Assembly: GCF_000092065.1 (NCBI RefSeq)
Contig: NC_009356.1
Span: 1-64,000, forward strand
Direction: 5' to 3'
Origin: Ostreococcus lucimarinus CCE9901
Lineage: Eukaryota > Chlorophyta > Mamiellophyceae > Mamiellales > Bathycoccaceae
Length of the DNA: 64,000 nucleotides
Position numbers and translations under genes: made by a program. The notes under the pieces are model-generated. The model was not told the origin of the DNA. It worked only from the letters and a program-made list of their open reading frames with translations, and ran no database searches. The first letter of the stretch is position 1. Every line of letters begins with the position of its first letter. Shown here one piece after another: positions 33,201 through 38,748 of the stretch.

Positions 33201-36200
33201 AGTCGAACTATTCCGCCGCGAACGCGTGTTTGGATTCAATCGCCGACTTTGCGAGATTTCGAGGCGACTCTATCAGCTCAATGCAATTTGGAGCGTGGTC
33301 GAACGCCGGTATGGCAGAGGCGCGGGTTTTAGAAAAGGTTAACTCGATGGGTTTCGGTGTCGTCACCCCTGAACTTGGCATGCGCGCTCTGGAGAGAGTC
33401 ATGTCGAGACAAGGCATCGGTAACGTCATCGCGACACCGTACGATTTCAAAAAGTTTGCAGAAGCTTTACCTGTCATACCGAGGATGTATCGAGACGTCG
33501 CCGTGAAGCAAAAACAGAAAACATCGAAGAAACAGCGCAAACACGTGGGCGGAGGCGCTGCGCGCTTGAGCGTCGCCGTCGTTCGTAGAAAAATTCAGCA
33601 GATTGCGACGCAAGTCATCGGAAGAGAAATAGGCTTGGACGAACCTCTCATGGACGCTGGGCTGGATAGTCTCGGAGGGCAGGAAATGAAGGCGCAGATT
33701 GAAGATGAATTTGCCGTCGAACTTCCCGCGACGGCCGCGTTTGATTACCCCACGGTTTCAGTGTTGGGGGATTTCGTCGCAGGGGAACTGGGCGCCGGCG
33801 ATGTTGATGAAGATGAAGACACAGCGGAAGGCTCTGGAATCTCAATCGCAGACGTTCAATCGCGCGTACTACAAATTGCCTGTCAAGTGATCGGTCGAGA
33901 TGTTGACCCGAACGAGCCGTTGATGGATTCGGGACTCGACAGTCTCGGCGGTCAAGAGATGAAGCAACAAATCGAAGATGAATTTGACATCGAGCTCCCA
34001 CCCACCGTGGTATTCGATTACCCGACCATTAAAGACTTGGCGACGTTCGTCGCTGACGAAATTGGAGCCACGGCTGCGACAAAGAAGTCACCAACCATCG
34101 TCGTCGCGTCGTCGTTGAAACACGTTGCAGTGCGGAACTTTGATCTTACCGCGCCTCACCCTCCCGATGCCGACGCGATTCGTCGCGTTCCATACCACAG
34201 ATGGGATCACGACTTTTATCAAGAAGCCGTGCAAGAGTACCACTCCTCTCGCGTGAGCGGCTACAACTTGCACGTCGCTCCGTTTGGTGGATTCATGACC
34301 AATTATATCTCGTTCGACAACCGGGCATTTGCGATTTCGGCGTTAGAAGCGCTCTACATGGACGTTCAGCAAAGATCTCTTCTAGAAGGCACGTTCCAAG
34401 CGACGACTGCTGGAACTTTCGCCGTCACTAGCGAAGACACGCTCGAAGGCTCGCTATCGTCTGGCGTCTGGGTCGGGATCGCCGCGTGCGATTACGCAGA
34501 TGAGGTATTGCGAAGGTATGAACACGCGCTTCATCCGTATTTGGTGAGCGGTACTTCTCTCAACGTCGCCGCTGGACGCATTTCGTACGTGTTCAACTTT
34601 AAAGGGCCCTCTGTGAGCGTAGATACTGCGTGTAGCTCCTCCATTGTCACGACGCACTCGGCGTTTATCAGTATGAGATCTTCAGAAATCGGTCGAGCAG
34701 TGTCTTGCGGAGTGCAAGCGATTCTCAGTGAGCACATCACTGGTGTTTTCCACTCTTCAGGAATGCTCGCGCCTGATGGCAGATGTAAAACGCTTGATGC
34801 GAGTGCCGACGGTTACGTCAGAGGCGAGGCTCGAGGCGTGCTCGCCCTCGAAGCCGTTGACGCGAGTGAAGCGGTGAATGTCACGAATGTTTTACTAGCC
34901 GGAGCGGCAGTAAATCAAGACGGGCGGAGTTCTTCGTTGACTGCTCCAAATGGACCGACTCAGAAGACTGTCATTCGCGCCGCCATTAGTACAGCTTCCG
35001 CGATGACGCGAGACGTGGACGTTCTGCAACTACACGGAACTGGCACCGCGCTGGGCGATCCAATTGAGATTGGAGCAGCGCTGAGCGCTCTCGAAAGATT
35101 ACCTGCAGATCGCGCTTTTACGTTGGAAGCAGTAAAAACGCACGTCGGACACACTGAAACAGCGGCAGGGGCGGTATCGTTGGTGCAAGAGACGAAAAAG
35201 TTGGCCGGCTGTGCTACGTCGCTCGTCGCGCACTTGCGCTTGGTAAGCCCACATTTGCTGGGTTTGTTTGCCAGTGCCCAAACGAATGGCACACACATCG
35301 CCCGACAGTTTTCAGCTCGTTTGGCATCACTCGTTAGCGTTTCGGGCTTCGCCTTTCAAGGCACGAACGCAAACGCTGTCCTACGATTGAACTCTTCAAA
35401 ATTGCCCGCGCCGCGTCATTGTCCCAAAGCCATCTTTCATCGATCGCGCTTCTGGCCACTTCCAGAGCTCCACGTCCACTTGAAGACGTTTGATGGCAGC
35501 AACGATGCCGTTACTTTTCGGTTTACCGCGTGTGTTGACGCGAGATTACATTCGCATTTGCTCGGTTGCAAAACTTCCGCGCGAGAAGCCATCTTTCCGA
35601 GTGCCGGTTTCCTTGAACTCGCGTGCGCGGCTTCACGAATATTCGATCGCGAACCCATGGCGTGCGACGCGGCCGTCTTCGCACCTCTAGCCTTACGTAC
35701 GAATGGCGTGTACTTCTTCACAGTGGCCGTGAACGCGAAATCGGGGGAAGTCGAGGCGAAGGAGTCTTTGGACCAAGGCGAGGCGTGTATGCAATGCCGA
35801 GTTCGTCGCACAGATTTGGCGTCGAGGCGAACAGCCCCCGGTCCCGTTTCATCATTGCTCGTCGGGCGTTCGGATTCATCGAATAGAACTGTTCGAGCAC
35901 GCGTCAAGGCGAGGAGCGAGCAATCGCACTTCGAATATCGCATAGATCCTTGTGCGCTCGAGAGCTCGTTCGCCGCGAGATCGGCGATGCGCGATCCGGG
36001 CGTGCTCCGGGCGTGCGCTAGGCACTACACCACGCCTCGGACGGCAGCGATGTCTATGATCGCGACCATATGTGATCATGCACACACAATGAACGAAGTT
36101 TACACGATCGGTGTCGTATTCAAGAGGCCGTTTGATCGAGTTTACCGACTCATCAGACAAACGTTCGCGGCGACACCCGAAGCGACGACTTCACTTCGCC

Positions 36201-36616
36201 GTGAAGTTGTGGCGCCGTTACCGCCGCTCGAATCGCTCGAATCAATCCAGCGTAAAATCTATGCGCATTGTTCGCGAATTACAGGCGCCTCGTCGATCGC
36301 GGGCGGCGACGCGCTCGTCGATCTTGGCATGGATTCCTTGGCGGCGGCGGAGTTGCGTGCGGCAATTCAAAACGAGTTCGGAATGTTGCTCCCCATTCAC
36401 GCCGCGTTCGAGTGTCCCACCGCCGATGCACTCGCGAGTTACATCGTTCGCGAACATACAAAAAAGCGAAAAGCGGAGACCGCGGGCGCAACGCGACCGG
36501 CGTCGACTGTTGAAGGCGAGACGGTTCGTTGGCTTGTCGTTATCGCGGTTATCGTCGTCGTGATGGTTTTACACATCGTAAAGTTGACGAGAGCAGTCTC
36601 GCTCGAAGATGCTTGA
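21215..36616 (+). CDS. Giant AT-less modular type I polyketide synthase with acyl-AMP ligase loading domain and C-terminal membrane anchor
   Basis: A single 15.4-kb frame encodes 5133 residues. Domain order: acyl-AMP ligase (~20-625), ACP1 (~642-712), KS1-DH-like-KR1-ACP2, KS2-DH2-KR2-ACP3, KS3-DH3-KR3-ACP4-ACP5, KS4-DH-like-ACP6, then one transmembrane helix (~5107-5123). All four ketosynthases keep the active Cys (residues 895, 2046, 3209, 4473, in DTACS) and the HGTG histidine. There is no acyltransferase (no GHSxG motif), enoyl reductase, methyltransferase or thioesterase. Predicted chemistry: activation of a carboxylic acid, four C2 extensions, ketoreduction after the first three, dehydration after the second and third. 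Malonyl loading must come from an acyltransferase in trans, as reported for some algal synthases. The frame opens at GTG 21098; ATG 21215 (MSSSSSSSWSRD) is chosen. The coding sequence is visibly less CG-rich than its flanks. Confidence 0.93.
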   Translation: MSSSSSSSWSRDPFLGMLPRSTKLIPKVSIPTAIVEDVISPWRALDDRCKTSPESRASIAVVDSSSRGVDAAHSVVEFSYRALRLEARTLASQLEQNHGIRKGDSVCCFLDNTAASIIASYAIAGLGARRVDINTRLSARETASRLKVANVRVIIAGDAYANKIASAVYSLMIDYSDLNGTDEPMSILYAAAPGASSMAELALPNYDTEQLAEFMDMMVESTRLCFDVYSAHRGGVDVVSGGGTDTYDAFLSESDEPCLGLLSQLERGDALCWTPRLAEEALLDCDFQVMFTSGTTGAPKVVTHTQRQVMLHAKSVAQCCAFASHDVWLHVAPLFHAMDAFAMYACVLVGAKQVCTASEIFDVKTTLQTMKDAGVTLTALTSTHLRMLVSDPAFAVSAKHLRMLSVGGSAVPVDLVASLKYQCPQCTYFTDYGATEACGKICTTLGAPSSSIESLARAGHAMPLFDVCVVKDSTSMESVEWNDVTRGEVLVRGPTVIGTFDGKWHTVGDVATVDASGSVKIVDRLSDIIIVGGENVYSSEVEAVLLERPEIEECAVFGMPDKVLGEVVCAAIVLNSRQASLNSSEVTKHCSSRLADFKRPQRLTIVESLPKSPTGKVLKLKLQAQLATRSHEDGTRPHAELSDVVRQEFIHAMDWNDDREIDTKQTFSSLGVRSTQAVSFANLLSDRLGLDLPSTLMFDHPNLNSVINFVAGRTMIRRSASSITQKHAPLSFSSVFVTEISDEFPHGEIDAQTVIPLRRFDVEHHFSCGDDFATAPLGSIDVRFAALLANFDEEDLLACELSPVEASYVDPQHRILLRQTLPVLHFSNQSADVVTGVFVGCMWADDYSNVLSSFQCVFVSPNATLGIGSGLAFLSGRISFSANLSGPAIGCDTACSSSLVACSLGLSSMMKFECDSSLCAGTNLLLFVNTHSKICRLNALAMDGRCKTLDYAADGYGRSEGVGSCLLSVENGNPCHGTLVYVGVNQDARSAALVAPRGAAQSAVIAETCSRCVGQLTVYELHGTGTQLGDPIEISALREALECTEIDLVAISITSVKASFGHSEGSAGIAGLLSAIISDKNRQRMPIHHLIHLNPHVAEISNGLSTPFSFGRVLSAGVRINQRNGRGEHSGVSAFGMSGTNASALLRSAVRSEQIKRTNRRILLDLATWCSIDPPTFPALFSFCVASDNVLFQIRIDARIYSGAFDMSIQHMKFFPSGHCVETARQCASTLGQRSAVVNSFTIHSPLRLAENRGTDVVVTVDKRSGFVTTGSADALVKYATCRFTIPVHSIPPKGARWNAVRATPPTTITASIQRTQKVRTDCIDPIYLESLFQINSALRLGATLLGSLNAYCTLTRFPPHGHLSVTMAGECGNLASATRMTGLTLHRVRANAFTSARRISDMLYHVSWCAAGVATASGRTHQSLRLINLTAKACDAVCAGLSAIQSFDDASISAVSAEVMPLACRGDALLALVRTAAQELPTIRFAGIRCAENASSYDARAKSYAPGAACDIKIDAQVVYEQRLSRVNMESSTSENQTSYAVLITGGLGGVGFHMAKWLLSHESSSFTNLLSRIGRQNVSFGDIDGKSALIIRRCDLSDHEDVVEVLKSTKMRAPLRKILHASGIILDNTLAKQNHDGVKQVFAAKVSAFENIEMCVGCLEAVHTSVVCSSIASTFGSPGQSNYSAANAVLDFYAISSQYHGRPLSSVQWGAWCSVGMASRGGSYIARAERVGFGTITPDEGVDVLRRIFTGWTTSIVASPFDWNKMVKNAPMFTMLESFLGTSGHKIAQPKVIEDKERIRFRVRSIVESILGGSPDADAPLASSGLDSLSANELKMEIDAEFGVQTPATLVYDYPSINTLSACVVSVLQPSIKLVEEYHSPQMNMTAQTDICGVILGGDIRTAATMRFPVDAISIAPYGRWDNNFWMDARNMTFPFSSAFMVHFTEFDNDLFGIPGVETLLLDPQQRTLLEGAFAVVDISSQQDDTTVWVGITVSQYKTDVINVYWAPAFHSSMGTGSLPSVAAGRLSYVFSMSGASMSVDTACSSSLVACSLAFDSLRKQCLGSSALVCGTVAMMSVSGTIDRHYANMLSVECRCKTLDASADGFIEGEATGIMSMTSALRASGEGVSISGTAVNQDGHSASLTAPNGPAQTRVIREALCSANMQGEEMESISLHGTGTPLGDPIELGAALGALQDCKKLMLDAVKSHVGHCETAAGIVALLRAHATVSDSIAHPVLHLRSLNQHCSSIIQTSDTNAPIVIPRQKVDANFKTMGISAFAFQGTNAHAIQRLNSGTVRAAVSRFAFHRREFWPLPTLHPHILSCTASTSDFARFCGRVEPRGHAHLLDHVVAERPLYPGAGFQELCAASARLMFAINVVAVESVVPAPLVMRTRELTLFTVSTELRKGEIRIQTKSGAVTHTKCFARRACAQPPQQASLKLLMKSVMPRSCASVHVPDWHLGYVVHPASLDASLQLAAVVDLTNTEVKVPVGAKAYVSVKSSSNAPTHFASLLKSNHSLERSRIVGLQVKTMRRTASRAAAHMPASKDTYTLRWFVVRSTGRSSKCVHLTLRKWIVTKSVTCATIGLAQNLASSRAAALNADRARAMEAVRAIVRTVAQEVQGVQFESTRHRAEDSHYVERSSTAAFVQGAPHEVSVDALALSEPRLRRAVVVDKWSRKHHLNQRIFARGDTSEKYIFITGGLGAIGMEVAREFERRSWRVVLLSRNGRAQAFGERRGSLVNAIKCDTSCSDSPSIRSCSLFCVDNTERYVLHAAGVLCDALLNQTTARSVFATMGAKLLSSNLAYAKVTRAVVLCSSIAALTGNPGQTNYAAANALLDADAREQRSFGDSYFSVQWGGWANVGMAASNPAVVQRLVRIGAGAVDPKFGVDIIVKVFHGLIPHESIAVSPFNWRQISKSLPAFGIFKDVVECAHSTTTTEVKPPRVGTSALAMQTMSKRDVEIKISSLVRALVGREVAVNAPLMEAGLDSQAAGELKNELDVAFGVEVPAVAVYDYPTIAALSSYIASGTQIVENFESSPTVAEHFLNDVVAHISGAELLVPTHSGDGITRVPMHRWDNSWWWDREQIFIPSFSGFLIGYELFDTTLFGIASTEALLMDVQQRSILEGVASTRLASHEIKDDALEGDSCGVYVAISSMQYQVEVLDKFWSNQFSPYIATGNTLSVAAGRVSFIYGLRGPSFSIDTACSTSIVATHLCVEGLRSFDCTSGIVAGVISILGPGVTTIFFSSGMLSQSGRCKTLDASADGYVRGEARGVFLVHGMESHAISSGVAIVGSSINQDGRSSGLTAPNGPSQQAVMKQALRASRANGAEIDKLQMHGTGTPLGDPIEVGATAAVLQRQSGEPLTLEAIKSHVGHTETASGMVALMQPLLSLVDSDVEKILHLRWVNPHIASIVGKGAFVSSPRQNFPRNAKLAGVSSFAFQGTNANSIQRVTMGDKLRHPIVSPAFVRETFYPLPKLHPQIHAFSKTFKRGDTLRFCAKVNVRTHAHLLHHRVFDRALYPGAGFQELAGGAARTFDAKSATILNSAVPAPLQMSLLKDTVFDVRILAPSGRLDVHSANIIFMKCYVRLHDNCRCESVTTSSKSFTKRAKTTKISLAKIHSLTTERHVEYFVHPTCLDSTLQLGAVMNAGSSETKVPVGVHAYAAQQISVKRRSLHASASNSSGNYVLERANVVGLELKPMRRGKALVTKQTRMLYALRWFALQPCVPGQKRTVSDLESCATCGVLTAACAVQCNTATGIEIETIRTTSNDALHGFARTVGQEIKQLRTESVRFDGARTRYVASADASLKFVGESYDVLVQANMTYGSRVRKAQNVIKPPSRKSLTLEVRIPRQAPKTLRVMITGGLGAIGVEYATHVNSSTIDARVRLLGRSGRGAEFDGRTFSSVHACKCDAGFSEDVKPVVYHQCDEILHAAGVLRDGLIRFQSALSVRVVIGAKVNSWQTLESHLVGAMVRRIVHCSSIAALTGSSGQSNYSAANACLDSIADFARFRGDSISSMQFGAWSNAGMAEARVLEKVNSMGFGVVTPELGMRALERVMSRQGIGNVIATPYDFKKFAEALPVIPRMYRDVAVKQKQKTSKKQRKHVGGGAARLSVAVVRRKIQQIATQVIGREIGLDEPLMDAGLDSLGGQEMKAQIEDEFAVELPATAAFDYPTVSVLGDFVAGELGAGDVDEDEDTAEGSGISIADVQSRVLQIACQVIGRDVDPNEPLMDSGLDSLGGQEMKQQIEDEFDIELPPTVVFDYPTIKDLATFVADEIGATAATKKSPTIVVASSLKHVAVRNFDLTAPHPPDADAIRRVPYHRWDHDFYQEAVQEYHSSRVSGYNLHVAPFGGFMTNYISFDNRAFAISALEALYMDVQQRSLLEGTFQATTAGTFAVTSEDTLEGSLSSGVWVGIAACDYADEVLRRYEHALHPYLVSGTSLNVAAGRISYVFNFKGPSVSVDTACSSSIVTTHSAFISMRSSEIGRAVSCGVQAILSEHITGVFHSSGMLAPDGRCKTLDASADGYVRGEARGVLALEAVDASEAVNVTNVLLAGAAVNQDGRSSSLTAPNGPTQKTVIRAAISTASAMTRDVDVLQLHGTGTALGDPIEIGAALSALERLPADRAFTLEAVKTHVGHTETAAGAVSLVQETKKLAGCATSLVAHLRLVSPHLLGLFASAQTNGTHIARQFSARLASLVSVSGFAFQGTNANAVLRLNSSKLPAPRHCPKAIFHRSRFWPLPELHVHLKTFDGSNDAVTFRFTACVDARLHSHLLGCKTSAREAIFPSAGFLELACAASRIFDREPMACDAAVFAPLALRTNGVYFFTVAVNAKSGEVEAKESLDQGEACMQCRVRRTDLASRRTAPGPVSSLLVGRSDSSNRTVRARVKARSEQSHFEYRIDPCALESSFAARSAMRDPGVLRACARHYTTPRTAAMSMIATICDHAHTMNEVYTIGVVFKRPFDRVYRLIRQTFAATPEATTSLRREVVAPLPPLESLESIQRKIYAHCSRITGASSIAGGDALVDLGMDSLAAAELRAAIQNEFGMLLPIHAAFECPTADALASYIVREHTKKRKAETAGATRPASTVEGETVRWLVVIAVIVVVMVLHIVKLTRAVSLEDA
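21270..23360 (+). other. PKS loading module: acyl-AMP ligase and ACP1
   Basis: The adenylate-forming domain has the P-loop motif MFTSGTTGAPK (SGTTG from base 22091, residue 293), the DYGATEACGK motif, DRLSDIIIVGGENVYSSEVE and the catalytic-lysine region SPTGKVLKLK. It should activate a carboxylic acid as acyl-adenylate and load ACP1. In ACP1 the pantetheine serine (codon 23234-23236, residue 674) sits in LGVRSTQAV instead of the usual GLDSL, a divergent carrier motif. The starter acid cannot be told from sequence alone. Confidence 0.85.
23440..26825 (+). other. PKS module 1: KS1, degenerate DH, KR1, ACP2
   Basis: KS1 (about 23440-24660) has active Cys 895 and HGTGT from residue 1022, with VDPQHRILLRQ in place of the QQRxLLEG of the other three. 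A DH-like fold follows directly, with no AT. Its catalytic His position reads FDMS (Met 1207) and the Asp position reads YLES (Glu 1330), so it is predicted inactive. KR1 (about 25430-26500) has TGGLGGVG and the Ser/Tyr/Asn set in CSSIAS...SNYSAANA. ACP2 has a normal GLDSL (Ser 1830). Predicted output is a beta-hydroxyacyl chain. Confidence 0.82.
26930..30310 (+). other. PKS module 2: KS2, DH2, KR2, ACP3
   Basis: KS2 (about 26930-28100) has active Cys 2046 and HGTGTPLGDPIE. DH2 (about 28210-28860) keeps His 2351 in LLDHVVAERPLYPGAGF and Asp 2473 in HPASLDASLQ, so it should be active. KR2 (about 29300-29960) has TGGLGAIG and CSSIAALTGNPGQTNYAAANA. ACP3 carries AGLDSQAA (Ser 2992), with Gln where Leu is usual. 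Predicted output is an alpha,beta-unsaturated chain. Confidence 0.84.
30420..34080 (+). other. PKS module 3: KS3, DH3, KR3 and tandem ACP4-ACP5
   Basis: KS3 (about 30420-31580) has active Cys 3209 in DTACSTS. DH3 keeps His 3516 (LLHHRVFDRALYPGAGF) and Asp 3642 (HPTCLDSTLQ). KR3 (about 32800-33480) has TGGLGAIG and CSSIAALTGSSGQSNYSAANA. Two nearly identical carrier domains follow, with serines at residues 4152 and 4243, 91 residues apart, both in GLDSLGGQEMK. A second double bond is predicted. Confidence 0.85.
34180..36590 (+). other. PKS module 4: KS4, degenerate DH, ACP6, transmembrane anchor
   Basis: KS4 (about 34180-35395) has active Cys 4473. The DH-like region (about 35510-36130) has Cys 4785 where His is needed (LLGCKTSAREAIFPSAGF) and Glu 4916 in place of Asp (PCALESSF), so it is predicted dead. 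There is no KR. ACP6 (Ser 5041 in LGMDSLAAAE) is followed by a basic stretch and one hydrophobic helix, WLVVIAVIVVVMVLHIV, 14 residues from the C terminus. No thioesterase or reductase follows. A beta-keto group is predicted to stay on the chain. Confidence 0.83.
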
Positions 36617-36637
36617 TCGAAATGTACGCGAAAATGC

Positions 36638-37456
36638 TCACAACTCCCATGATCCTCCTGCAAAACGCTGCTTCCGCGCGCGCTTTGAGATTCGAGGCGT
36701 CTGCGGGCTCTCAATTTCATCGCCAGAGGATTCGCGCGCCGTCTTCGTCATCGACGAACTCGTCGTCGTCGGTTTATATCTCTTCGTCGTGACGTTGATC
36801 TTTTCACGAACATCGCGAATGAACGATCTTCCAAACTTGAATTGCTTAGGCGGCTGCGCATGTGGAAACAAAGTTTCCCACTGCCGCTTACCGACCTCTC
36901 GTATCGTCTCATCGCCGACATCGGACGCGTCCACGGCCCGCACCGTCGCCGCGTCCAACTTCGCCCGCATCTCTTCCCACGTCATCTTGCGTTCGGGCTT
37001 TTTCGTTCGTCTCGCGCGCGGTCTCTCCGCGTCCGCATTCGGCGCAAATTCTCGCTTGACCACGAGTCCGAGTCCGAGTCCGCGTCGATCCGACGTCGTC
37101 TCGTCGTCCGACCACCCCGCGGCCAGCGCTTCGGCATCGCGCACCATTCGCTCCAACCGCTCCACCCGTCGTTTCGCGCGAGAGATTTGTTTCGAGAGCA
37201 GCTTCTCGCGCTCGACGAGCGATTCGCGTTCGCGTTCCAGCGAGTGTCTCGCCGTCGTCTGTTCTCGCAGCGCCGCGCGCGGCGCCCTCGCCGCGACCGC
37301 CGCGTTCTCGCCTCCACGCGCACCGCCCTCGTCCACGGGCACCACGAAAAGATCATTCGCGACGTCTTCCTCCGCGATCGCGGGCGCCGTCGCCTCCGCG
37401 TCCGCGCGCCACACGGCGTCCTCGAGCAGCACGGCCAACTCGGTCGCCGCCCCCAT
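36638..37456 (-). CDS. Coiled-coil protein of unknown function
   Basis: A 272-residue charged protein. Residues ~70-125 (REQTTARHSLERERESLVER onward) form a predicted coiled coil; the C-terminal half is basic, with a KMTWEEMRAKLDAATVRAVD segment and an Arg/Lys-rich tail. No family recognised. The open frame runs upstream to 38449, but beyond 37456 it is antisense to plastid L9 and low complexity, so the ATG at 37456 (MGAATELAVLL) is used. Its stop is only 21 bases from the stop of the polyketide synthase, facing it; transcripts of the two genes may overlap. Confidence 0.55.
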   Translation of the reverse strand: MGAATELAVLLEDAVWRADAEATAPAIAEEDVANDLFVVPVDEGGARGGENAAVAARAPRAALREQTTARHSLERERESLVEREKLLSKQISRAKRRVERLERMVRDAEALAAGWSDDETTSDRRGLGLGLVVKREFAPNADAERPRARRTKKPERKMTWEEMRAKLDAATVRAVDASDVGDETIREVGKRQWETLFPHAQPPKQFKFGRSFIRDVREKINVTTKRYKPTTTSSSMTKTARESSGDEIESPQTPRISKRARKQRFAGGSWEL

Positions 37457-37618
37457 GTCGGCGATCGGTCCGCGCGTCAGAGTGATTGACCTCGATCGAT
37501 CTTTCCCCGAGATCGATCGATCGACGGTGCGAGGTTCGTTGAATTTCGATGACCCAGGATTCGACCGACAGACCGAGCCCGCGCCTGCCGACGGCGACGT
37601 CCGCACACCCGCGCGACG

Positions 37619-38585
37619 ATGTTCACCGTCTCCGCCCCCACGCACGCGAGCCTTCGGGCGTTCAAGCCGAACACGGTGCGTGCGAATGAATTCGTCGATC
37701 GCGCGCGCGCGATGGCGCGACGACGCGCGACGACGCGACGACGCGACGACGCGTCGCGATGCGTTATCGGGGCGCGACGCGCGGAGGGTTTCGGAAAGAA
37801 TTCGAACGCGACCGGACGCGCGAGACGCGGCGTGGACGTCGAGCGCGGGCGCGGGGACGCGCGTTAAAAAATCATGCGCGCGGTGCCGCCGTCGATGGCG
37901 TCGAGCGCAGAGCGCGCGCCGGAGGGGGGCGCGCGGGGCGATTCGAGGGTCTGGGGGTGTAGGGTTTTCGGGAAGCGCGCGTTTCCGCGCGCGTTTCCGC
38001 GCGCGTGCGTGCGATGACTGACGAGTGGTACGACGCGCGTTTTGCGATCGGTAGGTTTCGTCCAAGACCACGGCTGCGGTTCCGCGCTCGAGCGGCCGCG
38101 TCGGTCTCGTCGTCGAGGCGTACAAGAGAGCGGCGAAGAAGACGAAGGCGGTGCTCTTGAAGACGTCCGACGTCGGCCAAGAGGGCGACATGGTCGAGGT
38201 CTCTAACGGTTTCTTCCGCTCGTACCTCGAGCCGCAAGGTTTGGCGACCAAGGTGAGCCAAGAACTGATGGCTGAGTTCGAGGCGAAGGCTGCCGAGGCG
38301 GCGGCGGCCAAGGCGAAGGAAGTGCAAGACGCCAAGGCGCTCGCGACGGCGCTCACGACGATTGGCAAGTTTGTGGTGAAGAAGACTGTGGGTGAAGATG
38401 GCAAGATTTTCGGCTCCGTCTCGGCGGCTGATGTGGTCGAAGCGATCAAGGCTCAAACTGGCAAGGAGTTGGAAAAGAAGGCTTTTGACGTCCCCGACAT
38501 TTCCGCCGTCGGCGTCTACGAAATCAACGCCACGTTCCACAAGCAAGCGCAGTGCAAGTTCCAGCTCGAAGTTGCGAAGGATTAA
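37619..38585 (+). CDS. Plastid 50S ribosomal protein L9 (two exons)
   Basis: Exon 1 37619-37675 and exon 2 38055-38585. The 379-base intron starts GTGCGT, has CTGAC near 38015 and ends GGTAG; the join is phase 0. The 195-residue product begins MFTVSAPTHASLRAF (transit peptide) and then the bL9 fold: KAVLLKTSDVGQEGDMVEVS, FFRSYLEPQGLA, a long connecting helix and the C-terminal KIFGSVSAADVVEAI domain. It is a structural protein of the plastid large subunit. The second exon alone has no ATG near its start, which supports the spliced model. Confidence 0.86.
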
Positions 38586-38748
38586 TTCGATCGATCACAC
38601 ACGATCACACATCGAATTCTTTTTCAAAACATTGTTTGAGTGCGAGCGCGCGCGGAGGGGAGGATAGAAAATCGCCGGCGACGACGAGTAGGATAATTCA
38701 ACGATTTCATGTAAAATGTTGGCTTCATTAAAACGTACAACCATTCAT

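Noticed and set aside
37457-38449. Upstream extension of the coiled-coil gene to a 603-residue protein
   Set aside because: The extra ~330 residues are antisense to plastid L9, low complexity, and begin without a supported start; the ATG at 37456 is simpler.
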